Positions 36,468 to 49,457 of a stretch of DNA of 64,000 bases are shown in pieces. Position 1 is the stretch's first letter; the number at the start of each line of letters is the position of its first letter. The notes beneath the pieces were generated by a model, which saw only the letters and a program-made list of their open reading frames with translations, had not been told where the DNA came from and did not search any database. The translations under genes were made by a program, and so were the position numbers. The stretch comes from Augochlora pura (Eukaryota > Arthropoda > Insecta > Hymenoptera > Halictidae). The stretch lies in the NCBI RefSeq assembly GCF_028453695.1, contig NC_135772.1, forward strand, positions 5,394,001 to 5,458,000, read 5' to 3'.

Positions 36468-38334
36468 ATTATCGTACGTTTCCGGGACTTCCCAGCCGCC
36501 CTTCGGCTCGCCATTTCCGTCGTCGCGTTTCTCCTCTATGCCCTTTGATGCTTGAAGCGTTCGCCGTCGCGATTCAAAACACCGGCGTCTCGCGCCTTAT
36601 CGATGTACTTGGCATTATTATGTTCCGGTTCGCGACTCAACGAGCTTGCTTTGCGATCGGTATCGGTATCGCCATTGCATCGTGTCGTGCAAATTTCCAA
36701 TTTTTAAACTAGCATTCTCCGCTTCGATCTCCTCGTGTCAAAATGTTTATCCTGCACCGAGCGGAGCCGCCGTTAGTCGGCTTTCAATCGTGTTGGTTTT
36801 AATTGGGACTAACGATCCATCAATTGCTCGGTCTGCAACGTCGCGCAACAACCGTGAACTAAACGAATTTTGTAGGAGAAAATTGGACTTTGATAGCGAA
36901 CGGTCAGCCGTGAACGTTCGCCGACCTCTTCGACCCCTCCGACTAGGGACGCGACTATCGATAATATCAAAGTGTTATCGATGTTTCGATAATAATGTCG
37001 TTAAGATACTATTCCGAGATACCGAATCAAGCGCGAGAGAAAACGCGATCCGTAGCTCTTTCGGTAAGTTGAATCTTTGAGAAATATTGATACCTGAAAC
37101 AAGAAAGAGGATGCGTGGCATCGTTTTACGGATTCACGATTGTTCCAAATGTTAGGGGGCAGGGGGGTTCCCCACAGGTTTAAAAGTCACCTAGTCGCGG
37201 TGTGCCGGGTCTAGTCGGGCCGATTTCTGTAAGGACCTTTGGAGAGCAGCGTTTCCACGCATCCGAAGCGCTGGCTCCCAAACTGGTAGTAGCTACGGCT
37301 ACGATAGATCCAACCAGGGATCTCGACTGGTACCGCGTGCCCCTTGTCAACGGAATTTCCATTCTCGACGAAGAACATTTCTGCTTTTCTTGCATTTTGC
37401 GTCGACGGTATATGTTTTCAACCTGCCCGGATAACCGTGACCATGTACGGGTACAAGTTTATTCGAGCATGTATTTTTAATTTGCTCGGCCAGTTCAGAA
37501 GGACTCTCCGACGGGTTAACGCGAGCTTTTGCGAATTATGCATTGCGATAGAATCAACGGCGAGCTAGGGAGGGGGCAGTCCAATTTCAATCGGAATCAA
37601 GAATATACGTGTCCCTTGTAAATCGGATAAGGATACGTTTTTTCTGTCGATAAGCTAATCGAAGGTAATGGGAGAGAGTGGTGCGCTAGGGTCGATAAGA
37701 GGCTCGGGTTGACGGGAGGAACTTTTCGGACACAGATAGTATCCCTAATTCGATTCCTGCGTCACAGATGTAGATTAACGCGTTAACCTATCCCATATTA
37801 ATACGTGGCGCAAGCACGTGATCCTATATCTCTCGCTAAAGATATCGCGTGATACGCTCCGCAAACCGGCAGTGCGAACGCGTCAAATATATTACACGTT
37901 CGATACGGGGCAGTTCGTAGTTCGTAGTTTCTAGCTCGCAGTTTGGAATGCGGGGATACCGATGGATAAATGCACGAGTCAGAGTCGGTTGGATGTAGGT
38001 CAAATACGGGTTATAACTACCAATATACGGTTCCTTTCGCGTCGCTATCAACGATCCGAGCGTCTCTGAATCATTGCGCTCCGATCCGTCTACGCAGCGA
38101 ACATCTGCACCCAAAAAAATATCAGACCTCTTGGAACCCGGAACATTCCGGGTACGCGAGGTACATAAATAAATGTCTCTGCGATCGTGTACGGTTAGTC
38201 GAGCGACCCAACGTTTTTCAGACATTGTCGCCCTGTACGTGTGCGTCAGCTTCGAGGCGGGAACGTTTCAAATTGAACCGCGCAACGCGGACACTCGTTT
38301 GTTTTACACGAGAACGGTACGGGCGCGCGGAAAC

Positions 38335-38371
38335 CTCGGGCTCGTTCTCGGGCTCGGGCTCGTTCTCGTTG
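38335..38371. repeat. (CTCGGG/CTCGTT) hexamer repeat
   Basis: Six hexamer units alternate between CTCGGG and CTCGTT in GC-rich DNA. Confidence 0.7.
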
Positions 38372-40136
38372 GGTGTTTATCGAGTCTCGTCGTATCCACC
38401 AACCAAGCTGTTCCTAACCCTCGTCGACACGGATTTCCACCTCCGCCACGTTCTATTATAGATCGTCTACCCTGTAGACCCTCGCTCCGTCCTACCTCAC
38501 CTCACCGACCTTATCGTTGGTATCCATCTTCCTCTCTTGATCCGTGTGTAACGTATCGGGCACACCTCTATTCCGAAATGTCCGTAAAGCTCGGGTGTAG
38601 AGTTAGTAAATTAGTCGCTAAAAAAGCTCGCTTCTCGGAGGACAAAGGCAGTGGCTCGCGTGGTAGTCCCCGGCAAATGAGCAATCCGTTTCGTTTGAAA
38701 TATTTATAACACTGAAGTCGAAAATGGTCGCGAAACGCCTCGCAAGGGGGTATTATATTATAGCGAACGAAATTTTTGGGACCGCTATCTCCGATACGAA
38801 AATCTCGAAAATCTTGAAAATCTCGTGCAAGAGAATGTTGGATGAGATCACCAAGAAACTAGGCTAGGCGAACGTTCGTTCGTGCCGATGACTCGACTCG
38901 TTGAACGGATTTTAGGCGTCTAGATACGTATGGGCAGTAGAGTGCATTAATCGAGAGCGATCGAGTATGCCAGCACTCTTTTTATCAAATATACACTGCA
39001 TAAAACACAACGGCGGTGAAGCTTGACAAATTTTCATATAAATAGTTTGTTCGCTTCATCGGAATAATGTCGTTTATATGGAAACACAAATTGTGTAGTT
39101 GGTTGTTCCAGGAAATACATGAATTTTAACGAGCGTTTGCGGTCTACCGGTAATTGAAATTTATTCGCTTTGGAACTGAGATACGACTCGTACGAGCAAA
39201 CGTTGAAGCCGGACGAATGTTATTGCTCGATTCGCTTTAATTTCCTCCATTGTAAAATCGACAAAGACGTAGCTTGCGTCGCGTGTTGTCGCGTTACAAG
39301 CGATCGACGCGGCGCGCGATTATCACCGATTCCTCTAGTTAAACGACAGGAATATTTTCCACTATTCCTGTCCAGATTACTTTCCTTCTCCCGATTCGCG
39401 ATGTCCGTTCGACGACGTCCCGCGCGTCCACGATTTACACATTCGATGGACCTTTCATCGGACGGCTCTTTTCTAGACACGTTTGGCTAGCTAATATTTC
39501 AAAGGGAGCCGCTTCGCTTCGTTCCGCGTCATTATTGTCGTAAGAAAGTTGAACCACTTTTTACTTTAGCCGGACGGGATCTATAGAAATCCTCGAGCAG
39601 ATAACCGTTGGAAGGAATCTCGAAGAAGGCGAACCACGGTACGTTCTCCGAACGATTTATCGAAATGTCGATAACGAATTCCTGGCTGATGAATAACGAG
39701 TTATCCGACTCGAATATTCGCAGAGACACGGATACGTCGATGGAGTATAGAAAAATGACGATCGCTAACGCTCCGTGATACAGTTACAGAGATCCCGCAG
39801 GGAAGAAATAACGTCGACGATCCGTTCTTTCTTCGAATTAAACTCGTTCCTTGGATTTCTTGGCAAAATTTGTAATTTTCAAAACGGTTTCGATGAAGCG
39901 CGCGCAACGAACAAAATGTTGCCCAAATCTCTGCACCGTACACCGTACTAGCGGGTTATGTCAGGTAAAAACAATTAAAAAGAGAGGATGGTCGTCGAGT
40001 GGAAAGAGGAGTTTGTGTTCGTCGAATGGGGCTCGGAGTACCATTCTTCGCGCGTTACGACGCTGTTGGAGCTTCGAAACCGCGGGCCGCGAACGATCGT
40101 AATTCGCAGCGCGGCGATGCAACACATCCGTCCGAC

Positions 40137-40138
<2 letters not shown>

Positions 40139-40163
<25 letters not shown>
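40139..40163. repeat. (CGG)n microsatellite
   Basis: Eight tandem CGG trinucleotides. A chance frame would read them as polyalanine, but no coding support exists. Confidence 0.85.
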
Positions 40164-40167
<4 letters not shown>

Positions 40168-43100
40168 GGATGTTTTCATGCCCGCGGTAAAAGATACGCT
40201 CGTGAATTCTGCATCGTTTCTCCATTTATCACTGGCCACGCTTAATGGAAAGTATTGTAGCCACTATGTACCCATCAATTAATGCGTGTTTACTCGTTAA
40301 ACAAGCGGAGGTGTAACGCAACGATCCGGATTAAACGCGGCCGCCGCGCCGGTCGAAGGCTGCTGTCGTTTACGCCCCTACTACACACGTGCGCGCGTAA
40401 ACAGACCAATTCGGTTCTCGCGCCTGTTAGGGGCCGCATTATTACGATTAACAATATATTATGTAGACGCGACACGAAAAACGCGCTTCATATTTCTAGC
40501 ATAAAAATAGTCTCTCGACTGCTCGATTTATTCGGTTGGACCGTTTTACATTCGCGTACACGTTTCTGCGTTCGGTACGAACGAGGAAGGTGTCGCGTTT
40601 CTATCGGCACTAATTAAGCGGTGTCCTGCTGGTGCTGAGTGGAAAAAAGGAAAAACGCTGCGACAACACGGAATGCGATCAAAGGATCTGTAAAAGGCGA
40701 AAAATGCGTCATACGGTGGAGCGCACTCGTGTTGCAACTGGCAGCATATTCTGCTCGATAAAAGTAAGTTTCCGTTTGAACGCGCATGCGACAGAAATAT
40801 ATGTATATGTATAGGTACGCGTGCTCGATGCAGCATATTAATGTTATAATCGGAGTCGCGCAGATCGTAATAAATAAAATACAGATATTTTATTAGTCTG
40901 CACTCGGTACGCGTAATTTCTTTGCGAACGGATATCTTGCGAATCGTCTTCTATTCAACTTTCCCCGAGCCGTATCGTCGAGATTTCGCGTTTGCCGACG
41001 CGCAAATCCGTAAATATCGCGAGTACGGTCGTAGAAACTGAAAGAAGAAGAATGTACGTACGCGTGTTTACGTCGACTCGTCGTACGCATGCTAATCGTA
41101 TATACGCAGGGTGTTCGCGGGGAACGAATCTGTAAAATTATGACATCGTGCGATGCGGCATGCATTTCCATGAATCGGAGATTGTAGCAATTTATTCCAG
41201 GAAAGACCGAGCCGTAGCTACGAAAAATCCTCTCTCCGATAGCCACGAATATTAAACGTTGCTGCATTGAAACGCGAATTTGTATTTTCGAGTTCTTGCG
41301 CATGTTTATAGGAATGTTTAAGAATCGTTTAACAAAATGGTTCAACCTATCCTTTTGCGAATTATTCGGGATCTCTTGATAATATCGTTGATCCATAAAC
41401 ACGTAGGACAGGTATAAAATCGACGAGACGTTGATCAACGTCAGGATATTGAAATTGGTAAATAGAATGAATTTGATAGTAAATTTGAGACATAACCTAC
41501 AATATGACAGTTAATCGGCCGATTCAGCGTAGAATCCGGTCACAGGAATCGTAAAACAATTATCAACAATTCTGTGCAGTTCCCTGTCGTACCGTTGCGG
41601 TATATTTCTACGGGGTTCGAGCTAGAACCGCGATTCCAACGCAGAAAGCACGATCAATCTCAACGTATTTTCTGTTTTACCGACATCCAGCGGAAATTGC
41701 CGCAGACTCCGACATTTCCGGTTAATCCGACCCCATTAACCGAAAGGAAATTAAAGCTCGACAGAATTAAAAGATGGTATTTCCTCGAATTAACTATTTT
41801 TATTGGCCTTTTATGCTTGCCGATGTTTCGATTCCTCGTACGCTGCCCGAGGCTATTTGGTCCGCTTGTTAACAAATTATTGTAGGATTCCAATAAAACG
41901 TTGGCAGTTTCGTCATTTCACAAATTTGATAGTCGCGATCCTTGTATACTTTGTTAGCGATTCGACTGGTATCGTCATACCGTAATAAGAACGCGTTCAA
42001 ATGTTCTGTATCTCGCCGAAATCTCTTTAAAAATACGAGACGTCATCGTCTCTTATAATACACGTCATCGATGCTGAAACGGCATCGACCCGTGTGAAAA
42101 ACGCTTTTCAAAGGTCAAGCTTTTTTTTCTCTTTTACCAAGAAATTTCGCTAGTTTTTGAATCCGTTCACCGAGAAACGTACGAACGCGAACAGATATTT
42201 TGTTATTTGTTCCACAGTTTTCTATAGTATATCCAGAGACACGTTTGGTCTATCACGTATGAAAAACTGTACAAATGAAATATTTCGCGACGCCCGGTCG
42301 TCCATGCCTGGGCTAAACGATTCGATCCTTTTTATTCGTCACGGTTTTCACGATGGCAGCAGACAAAGGTAGTTTTGCCGCGATATCACATACCGCGAAC
42401 ATGTAGCATCTATGCGTGCTACGTTCTATTCGAAAAGGTAAATCATTCACGCGGAAATGATAGAAATTATTGGCAATACTTGCGTCGGTGATGCCTCAAA
42501 GTGGGTCAAAGGTTTTGAATCGGCTTGATAATAAAAAATTCTTTCGACGTGAAATCCATTTGTTGGCGGAAAAAATGTGGAAGCGCCGTAGAAATCAAAG
42601 GAAAATCCAATATTTCGATTGGAAACCGTTTCATCGATTCAACGAGTGAAACAACGGTAGAAACGATAGAACCTTGCGCAAACATATAATATTGCACGGT
42701 TAGGGATACGTGTTCGCGTAACGTGAAAAGCCTCGAGTGGTCTGAATTGCTTATCGGTACGGTCGCTAACGTTTCAGCAGTGTTTTATGCGAAATCCATT
42801 TATATGCATACCGAGATTTCCTATCGGAACTGCTATTCTTCACGGCGTAGAATTTATACGGTTGCTCCGAGCCAGCGTGATAAATGTACGAGGAAAAATA
42901 GAGACGCAACGAGTTCCGCCGTAGTACCGGATAAACGTTCAAAGGGAAAATTTGAATTTTTTCCTTCCAGCGTTAAAGCATTTTTCAAAAACTATGATAC
43001 TTTTCTCGTTCGTAACTCGATCGTTGCTCTTTCATTTCCACCGTTATTCGAAGAAGCTGTTATTTGCAATTGGTTGGACGAATGTTGACGCGACCACGGA

Positions 43101-43482
43101 AAATACGATGAATTTTCTAGGGGGTTTGCAAACGACTGCTTCTTTCACGAAATTTCATGATGCTCCGTACACTTCGTAAATTCGCTTTACCGATTAAGAC
43201 TGCGTCGATTCTCAGTTGCTAATATGAACGATTCGCGCATCCAAAGAGAAGAGAAATCTCTGTTATTAACGGCTCGACGGTGCATCGGCGGGGGGTACAC
43301 ACTATGCGGAACCATTACCCTGAAGAGAGGGAGGGATCAGCGCGGCGCGCGGACCGTGCTGCTTGGTATCGATTGGATTGTGATGGGGTTGGGAGAAAGC
43401 CACCTTTGGTTAACGAAAAGCCAACCCCCGTCTATCGTGTCCGAACTTTGACAAGCTAAGCCTAAACGCGAGCATCGTTGTC

Positions 43483-43516
43483 CTCCCCTCTTTCCCTCTT
43501 TCCCTCTTTCCCTCCG
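43483..43516. repeat. (TTTCCCTC)n octamer repeat
   Basis: Three exact TTTCCCTC units with diverged edges. Confidence 0.75.
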
Positions 43517-43669
43517 TCCTCGCCCTCTTCTAGCATACACTTTTAATAGTCACGATCTCCGTTTCGTTACGCGTTATACGATAGACGGCACACTGCAACC
43601 AACTACTTCTTCGATCCGTAGTTATCTACGGTGTGGATTTATCAAACTACTGCTCGAATAGAGAGGACC

Positions 43670-43705
43670 GAAATGAAATGAGATGAAATGAAATGAAATG
43701 AAATA
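43670..43705. repeat. (GAAAT)n pentanucleotide repeat
   Basis: Seven GAAAT units with one GAGAT variant. Confidence 0.85.
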
Positions 43706-45629
43706 TTCCTGCTGTTCGACAACGTTTGCAACCAATTAAAAGTATCGTCCGACAACATCGTGCGCCTAAGGTTAATTAATTCCCGGACGATCCACTACTG
43801 GTTACAGTACGCCACTACCGGTGGTGTACGCGGGGCAAGTGACACGGAACGAATGGAACCACTCTGCGAAATGTACTCCTCGATTCAGCTTTAAGTAGAG
43901 TTTATGCATTAAACTAATTAGCCTGCCAACGAAAGCCCGTTGAATATAACCTGTTCCGAATACTCTGATAATTAGACGCAAACCGTGTATAGTCCTATAG
44001 AATTGTTGTTACCCGCGCGTAACAACGCAACATCCATATCACGTGCTCACAATTTATTCCGAGTCAATTGCGTTAGAAAATCGATCAGATTGATTGATTA
44101 CGTTTTTGTCGATTCCGTTTCGTCGGAAACAATTACAACAGCGTTCTCGGTGTCACGATCCGCGCGTTACACGCACGAGTGCGATCCAGTTGTCCAGCTG
44201 TCCCGAGAAATTGTTGCTACGAAATTTATGAAATCTGGTAGGAACGGTTTACGCGCAGAGTTTTTGGCCCGATCGATTTTAGCTTCGCAAAGGATCGTTG
44301 GAGAAATTAACGAGACGGAATAGAAAACCGTGGAGAAAGAAATCTGGAACGAAAGCTCGACACGCGTTTCCCTCTGAGGACGAAAATGGCGCAGAGACGT
44401 CGTGCCAACATAATATAAGTGGAAGAAGCAAGGACGGTGGTGTACTCGGAGCGAGCGTAGTTGTAAAAATAAGATTGCGAACCGAAAGTTTCTGACGCAA
44501 AATGAAGAAGAGAAGACCGTCGATAGGAAAATAAGAAGGGAAAGTTTTCCGTTCGAGGCGCGATGCTCAACATTTTGGCTTTGTCGCAGAACAATTTATC
44601 TCGAGTGTTGCCGTTCAGGATACCATCACAGCTTTTTGGCTGCGTATACCGTATTTACGTGTAACGGAAGAAAAGGTTCATTACATTTTGACGCTCCAAC
44701 TATCAACGAGCTCTAAACACGATCAACGTAACGTAGCGTCGCGCAATCTCTACGATAATGTATACTCGAACAAAAAACTATGATCGATAGAAAATTATTT
44801 GTAGTGTAAAACTGTAAACAGCATGCGGCCGATATTAATGTTTCGTTATCGCGCGCGTTAATATTCGTCGAATTTCTGTAGGAATGCTATTTTTCGTTTC
44901 TTTTCCTTTCATTATTTCTTTTTTTAATACGATTTCAACGTTGTTGTTAGGTCCGCGAGCCATCTTACGTGCGCAATCTATGTTATATCTTCTCCGAGGT
45001 AAAGCTAACTACGCGAAGCCGCCCCCTTCGAGTTCCCTGCCATTTCCAAATTGTCGTAACGAGCAAGTTATGGTTCTCGAAATTGTTTCGACTCCACAGT
45101 CGACAGACGGTCGTAACTCGATTAAGGAGGCAGTCGAGTTCCTACGAATACTTGCAAGTTTCACGGGGAAACTCGGGGCCAAACCAATGCGACATTCGTC
45201 TGCTGACTTTACGATTGTCGATACAACCTACAATTGCAATAATGTAGCAATTGAATAAGATTCTAGGATCTACATGTTCTATATAATCGATGCTTTCTGA
45301 TACTTTCTTTAAGAAAATTAACAAATAAACGACTGGTGAGCGAATAACAAGTCAGACCATGAGATGCGATTTGCTGCAAAACAAGTTCAAATGGAATACG
45401 GAATCATAGTTTTTTATCCGGGGATCTGTTGTCGAGATAATCTGCGAATACGTATCATCCTATGTTACATATACGTATATACAGACTTTGCGCTACGGGT
45501 TTTGCATTGCAAATTAACCTTGCGAGATCATTGAAAGAACGAAATTAGGCGTACGAAATTTTAACGATTAATTTACCGAGGACTTGGAACGTGTTGGAAA
45601 CTCGATTAAAATTTCGATAAACATCCGAA

Positions 45630-45666
45630 AGAGAAGAGAGAGAGAGAGAGGGAGAGAGGGGGTGGG
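45630..45666. repeat. GA-rich microsatellite
   Basis: (GA)n with GGGA interruptions. Confidence 0.8.
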
Positions 45667-46392
45667 GTAGAATGAAAACGTGCTCGGTGTCGTTGGATGC
45701 TGGCACCGATCCGTCGCGTACCGTGAACGAGAAAACGCGGAATTAATTGAAATTCGCTTATGTAAAATCCATCACGGGCAGAAGCGTTCAGAGTGGATGA
45801 CGTCAGTTGTCGTACATAGTACCATTCGTCTTATCAGAGAACCTCTGTTTGCTCTTGATTCCTAGCCAAGCCACTTCCATGATATTTTACTAGAATTTAT
45901 GCATGGTAGCCGGTAACGCAAAGTGAAGTTGAAGTTATTCGATGAACGCGTCGCAAATAAGAAATAAAAGGAGGCGACTGTTTTTCCGAGTGTCAAACGA
46001 CGCTTCATACATTGAATGGTTATAAAATACATATATTCGCGAATCGACGATTCGTATGTTTCGTTCAAAATCGTACAAAGAACAACTAGTTTCGCTTCGA
46101 AGAGAAGAAAGTGACGGATAATAATTAATCATTTCTGAAAAATAGTTTACTCCGAATTCGTCTTGATATTCTGTCTTGGATCTGTTCGAAGCAAACATCA
46201 ATTATTTCCTCGAATTGACGTCGAACAACACGATCGCAGGTATCTATAATAGAATCGTGTCCATCCGTTGACGCTAACAACTTGAACGAGGCCTTGTCCT
46301 CTCCGTTCTATTCCTCGGAGGAGAAGGACTTGGTGAACTATCGCGAGTTTCGAATAACTTTGCACGTGTATTAGAGAATTGATCTTGTGTCT

Positions 46393-46428
46393 AGAATAGA
46401 ATAGAATAGAATAGAATATAATAGAATG
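46393..46428. repeat. (AGAAT)n pentanucleotide repeat
   Basis: Seven five-base units, one of them altered to ATAAT. Confidence 0.85.
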
Positions 46429-46926
46429 ACGAGAGTCATCGTGTCTTGTACTATTGCGAGCATCAATTATTTAACGGTTGATATATTGAAACGCGACCTC
46501 CTGATTTCTATAAGCGATATTCAAATTACCAATTGCAAGCATCGTAAATATAAGGTCGAATAATTACCAAGGTAGGCGTAATTATGTCGCATCGGTGACG
46601 TGCATCGCAACCTATTTATATTCGACTTCCAGAAAACGCATTTGAAGCGCGTGATTTAAATTTGACACAGTGAGATGGTGGTCACCATCGGAAATGCGAA
46701 TACTGCTACTGGTTATGTCGGTCAGAGCAATATGGACGCAGTGGGTGTACACCCGCATTCCGCAATCATGTTGCTTGTGCCAAACTTCTCGAACATTATT
46801 TTGGCTGCGCGAATTTCTTCTTTAAAGTGCACACCCAACTACTGGAATATATCAAGTATTCCACGTCTTCGTACCTATATCTTTGTTATACAAGAAATAG
46901 AAGTTGCGCGATGCATGGAACAAATA

Positions 46927-46962
46927 CACGGATCATTTCACGGATAATTTCACGGATAGATT
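46927..46962. repeat. 12-bp tandem repeat, three copies
   Basis: CACGGATCATTT, CACGGATAATTT and CACGGATAGATT follow one another. Confidence 0.8.
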
Positions 46963-48831
46963 CGATCCAAGTTATCGCTTCGGACCAACTGCTTGTTGGA
47001 ACGTTATGATTATCGTTTCCTTTATCTGGATACAGCTTCTCGGCTGCAACCGAAATGGGGGCAGGTGCTCATTTCGGTTGGGCGCCGCTTTGTTAGAGAA
47101 TTGCAACCAGTGTATCGACTGCTGCAGACGCGTAATGTCCTCTAGCAGTAACCTGGAAGCAATCGGTTGCGAATCCATGCTTTTATTTCAGATTCGAATC
47201 GCTGATTAGAAAACCTCTTAATCCTTTCTGATTCTAAACTATCGTCGATGTAAAAACATATCGAAAAACGTATTATAACCGGAAGCGATATTCGCAATCG
47301 AAAATATAATAATTTTGAAACCGAAGCGAATACAGTGTCGGCACCGGTGACGCACAAAGTTCCATGGTAGTCGCGGATAGTTTCAGTCTTTATGCAGTCG
47401 TTAGTATTGTCCGATAGAAGCTAACGACAAAGTTTATTATCAACGACACGAAAGCGTCAATTTCGCAGTATTATAATAATGCCATCGTTGTACACGCTGC
47501 GTACTATATGTATACGCCCGGTTATATTCCGCTGCTGGGCTATACATCAGGTGACCTAATTTTCCGAGTACTTTCACTCATAAAAATAATGTTAAAGAGA
47601 TACCTTTCGCTTATACGCGGTGATCGAAAATCTTCGCGTCGAATACGAAACCATATATGTATATATATATAGTCGAAATCAAATTCTATTCTCTCGTCGT
47701 AGATATTTAAACATTAAACTAGACAGGAATAGGCAATAAATCTACAGTATTATTTTCTTTAAAGAAATTATTGCGAGCGAAATATGCGGCAAGGAATTAT
47801 TTGCGAAACCCGTGATATCAGAGTCGTCTCTATCGAATATTTGATCGAAGGAGGATTTCAAGCGTGACTTGATGCGATACATCGAGCACGCATCTTCGGG
47901 GTAATCTTAACGCCGCGTCGCATTAATTATCGTCGTCGGCGATACCGCCAAGCACAACATCCCCCGAGCCATCTTCTTATTAAAAACTTATCGGCCCAAT
48001 CCTCGTCGTTAAGTTCCCCAACTCGTATTTAATCCTCTCTAGATGCGCCATCCTCTATTACCTTTCCTAATTAATCTCTCGTGAAATTAGATTCGTTATA
48101 TAGTAGCTGTATATAGTTGTTGTCGAGATATGAATTTCATAGTTGTGCTCTCGGTTACTCCTTATCAATAGACGTTGCGTCAAAGTTCGCTCGTTATAGC
48201 CGGCGCCGGCCAATGAAAATTTCATGGTACGTTATCGCATCGCGATGTCCTATTAGTTTGCATTACCTCGTAAACATCGCATAATCCGTTTCATAGCGAA
48301 TCGTGGAATCGTAAATTACACGAGACGCGACGAATGAAAATTGAAGAATGCCGACGATACCCGATGCTTTTTATATTATATCGGCTACCTAGCCGATAAA
48401 TACGAATTAAAAAATCTTTCAGCTTTGCACAGAGGTGGAGAAGTTTCGTTTCCGAGACATTGGAAATTAAAATGTTTCGCTTTTCGAGCGTGCTGTTTAA
48501 ATCCGTCAGCTGTGCCCTCGGTCACATTTACGAGCGCGGGAGCACACGGTCGAAACCAAAGGGCAATGATCCCGACCCCGGAGTTCTCCCCATTGACCGC
48601 CCTACTAAAATTTCTCTACAACTTTGAACTCTGTTCTTTCGTGTCCAATAACGTTTCGTGCAATTGACGAGCGCGTCGAATAATTTTGTTGCAACGACAT
48701 AATTAACGTACACGCGATCGCGTTCGATTAGTTCCGTCGGTCGTCGATCGCACACGATTTCATATCGTTTCGTTCCTTTATATAAAAATAATAAAAGTTC
48801 CTTTTATACCTATGGTTAACCGTAGAGGACA

Positions 48832-48833
<2 letters not shown>

Positions 48834-48870
<37 letters not shown>
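48834..48870. repeat. Long (GA)n microsatellite
   Basis: About eighteen uninterrupted GA dinucleotides, the longest pure dinucleotide tract seen in the window. Confidence 0.9.
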
Positions 48871-48872
<2 letters not shown>

Positions 48873-49338
48873 GTTCTAAAATATTCGTATACTCATTCGA
48901 GCAATGTGGAAGTACCGTCGACAACTTGGTAAAATTAGCGGAACAAACTATTTCTTTATGATACTACCGAAAACTGATATCGTGGCTCGGCACGGAAATT
49001 ATAACGTGATATATTTTTAAACCTTAAGAATAGCACGTCGCTGGTAAGAGGCATTGGAAATCAATATTTAAGCCCATTCTGAAGGTGACGTGACTAGGCT
49101 GGATTTGCGTGCGGAAAGAGATAGATGGCAAGAATTGTATTCCGGAATAATGCTTTCTATGTGTACGGTGGGCATATTTAAGGACAGACTATCTATAATC
49201 TGCTTTCATGCAGAATCCTCTCTGGTTCGATATTCGACGGCCCTTCTGGAAAATCTTATTGTAGAGTATTCCCAGTAAATGCTGGTACGAGATGCTTTTA
49301 TTTGTACGATGCCGATCGTACGAATAAAAATAAATAAT

Positions 49339-49457
49339 GGTTGGGCAAAAGTAATATGAAATTTTATTTGGAGCGTTTTACTGCAATCATACAGTACCTC
49401 TGAGCCGTAAAAATCTATGCGCACCCAAGTTTTTCTTTCGCGTGTATCGATTAGCAT
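49339..49457 (-). mobile_element. Possible mariner (cecropia-type) transposon end, degraded
   Basis: GGTTGGGCAAAAGTAAT (49339-49355) closely matches the inverted repeat of cecropia-subfamily mariner elements (GGTTGGTGCAAAAGTAAT in Hsmar1). Read on the minus strand toward this end, an open frame contains DFYGSEVLYDCSKTLQI. This is loosely like the FY..G(I/V)..L tail that ends mariner transposases just before the 3' inverted repeat. The partner inverted repeat was not found, so this would be a short remnant. Confidence 0.35.

Larger units (their letters stand above)
35770..49300. other. Non-coding stretch, possible first intron
   Basis: No coding exon with recognisable domain and splice sites was found on either strand. 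Microsatellites and short hexamer or octamer repeats are scattered through it. TATCGATA (36956-36963) with nearby TATCGAT-like copies resembles a DRE cluster. If the exon ending at 35769 is real, this is intron. Confidence 0.4.

Noticed and set aside
40139..40163. CGG repeat readable as polyalanine
   Set aside because: A simple microsatellite with no coding context.
41108..41130. CAGGGTGTTCGCGG, similar to the ends of some insect repeats
   Set aside because: Too short and no partner end.
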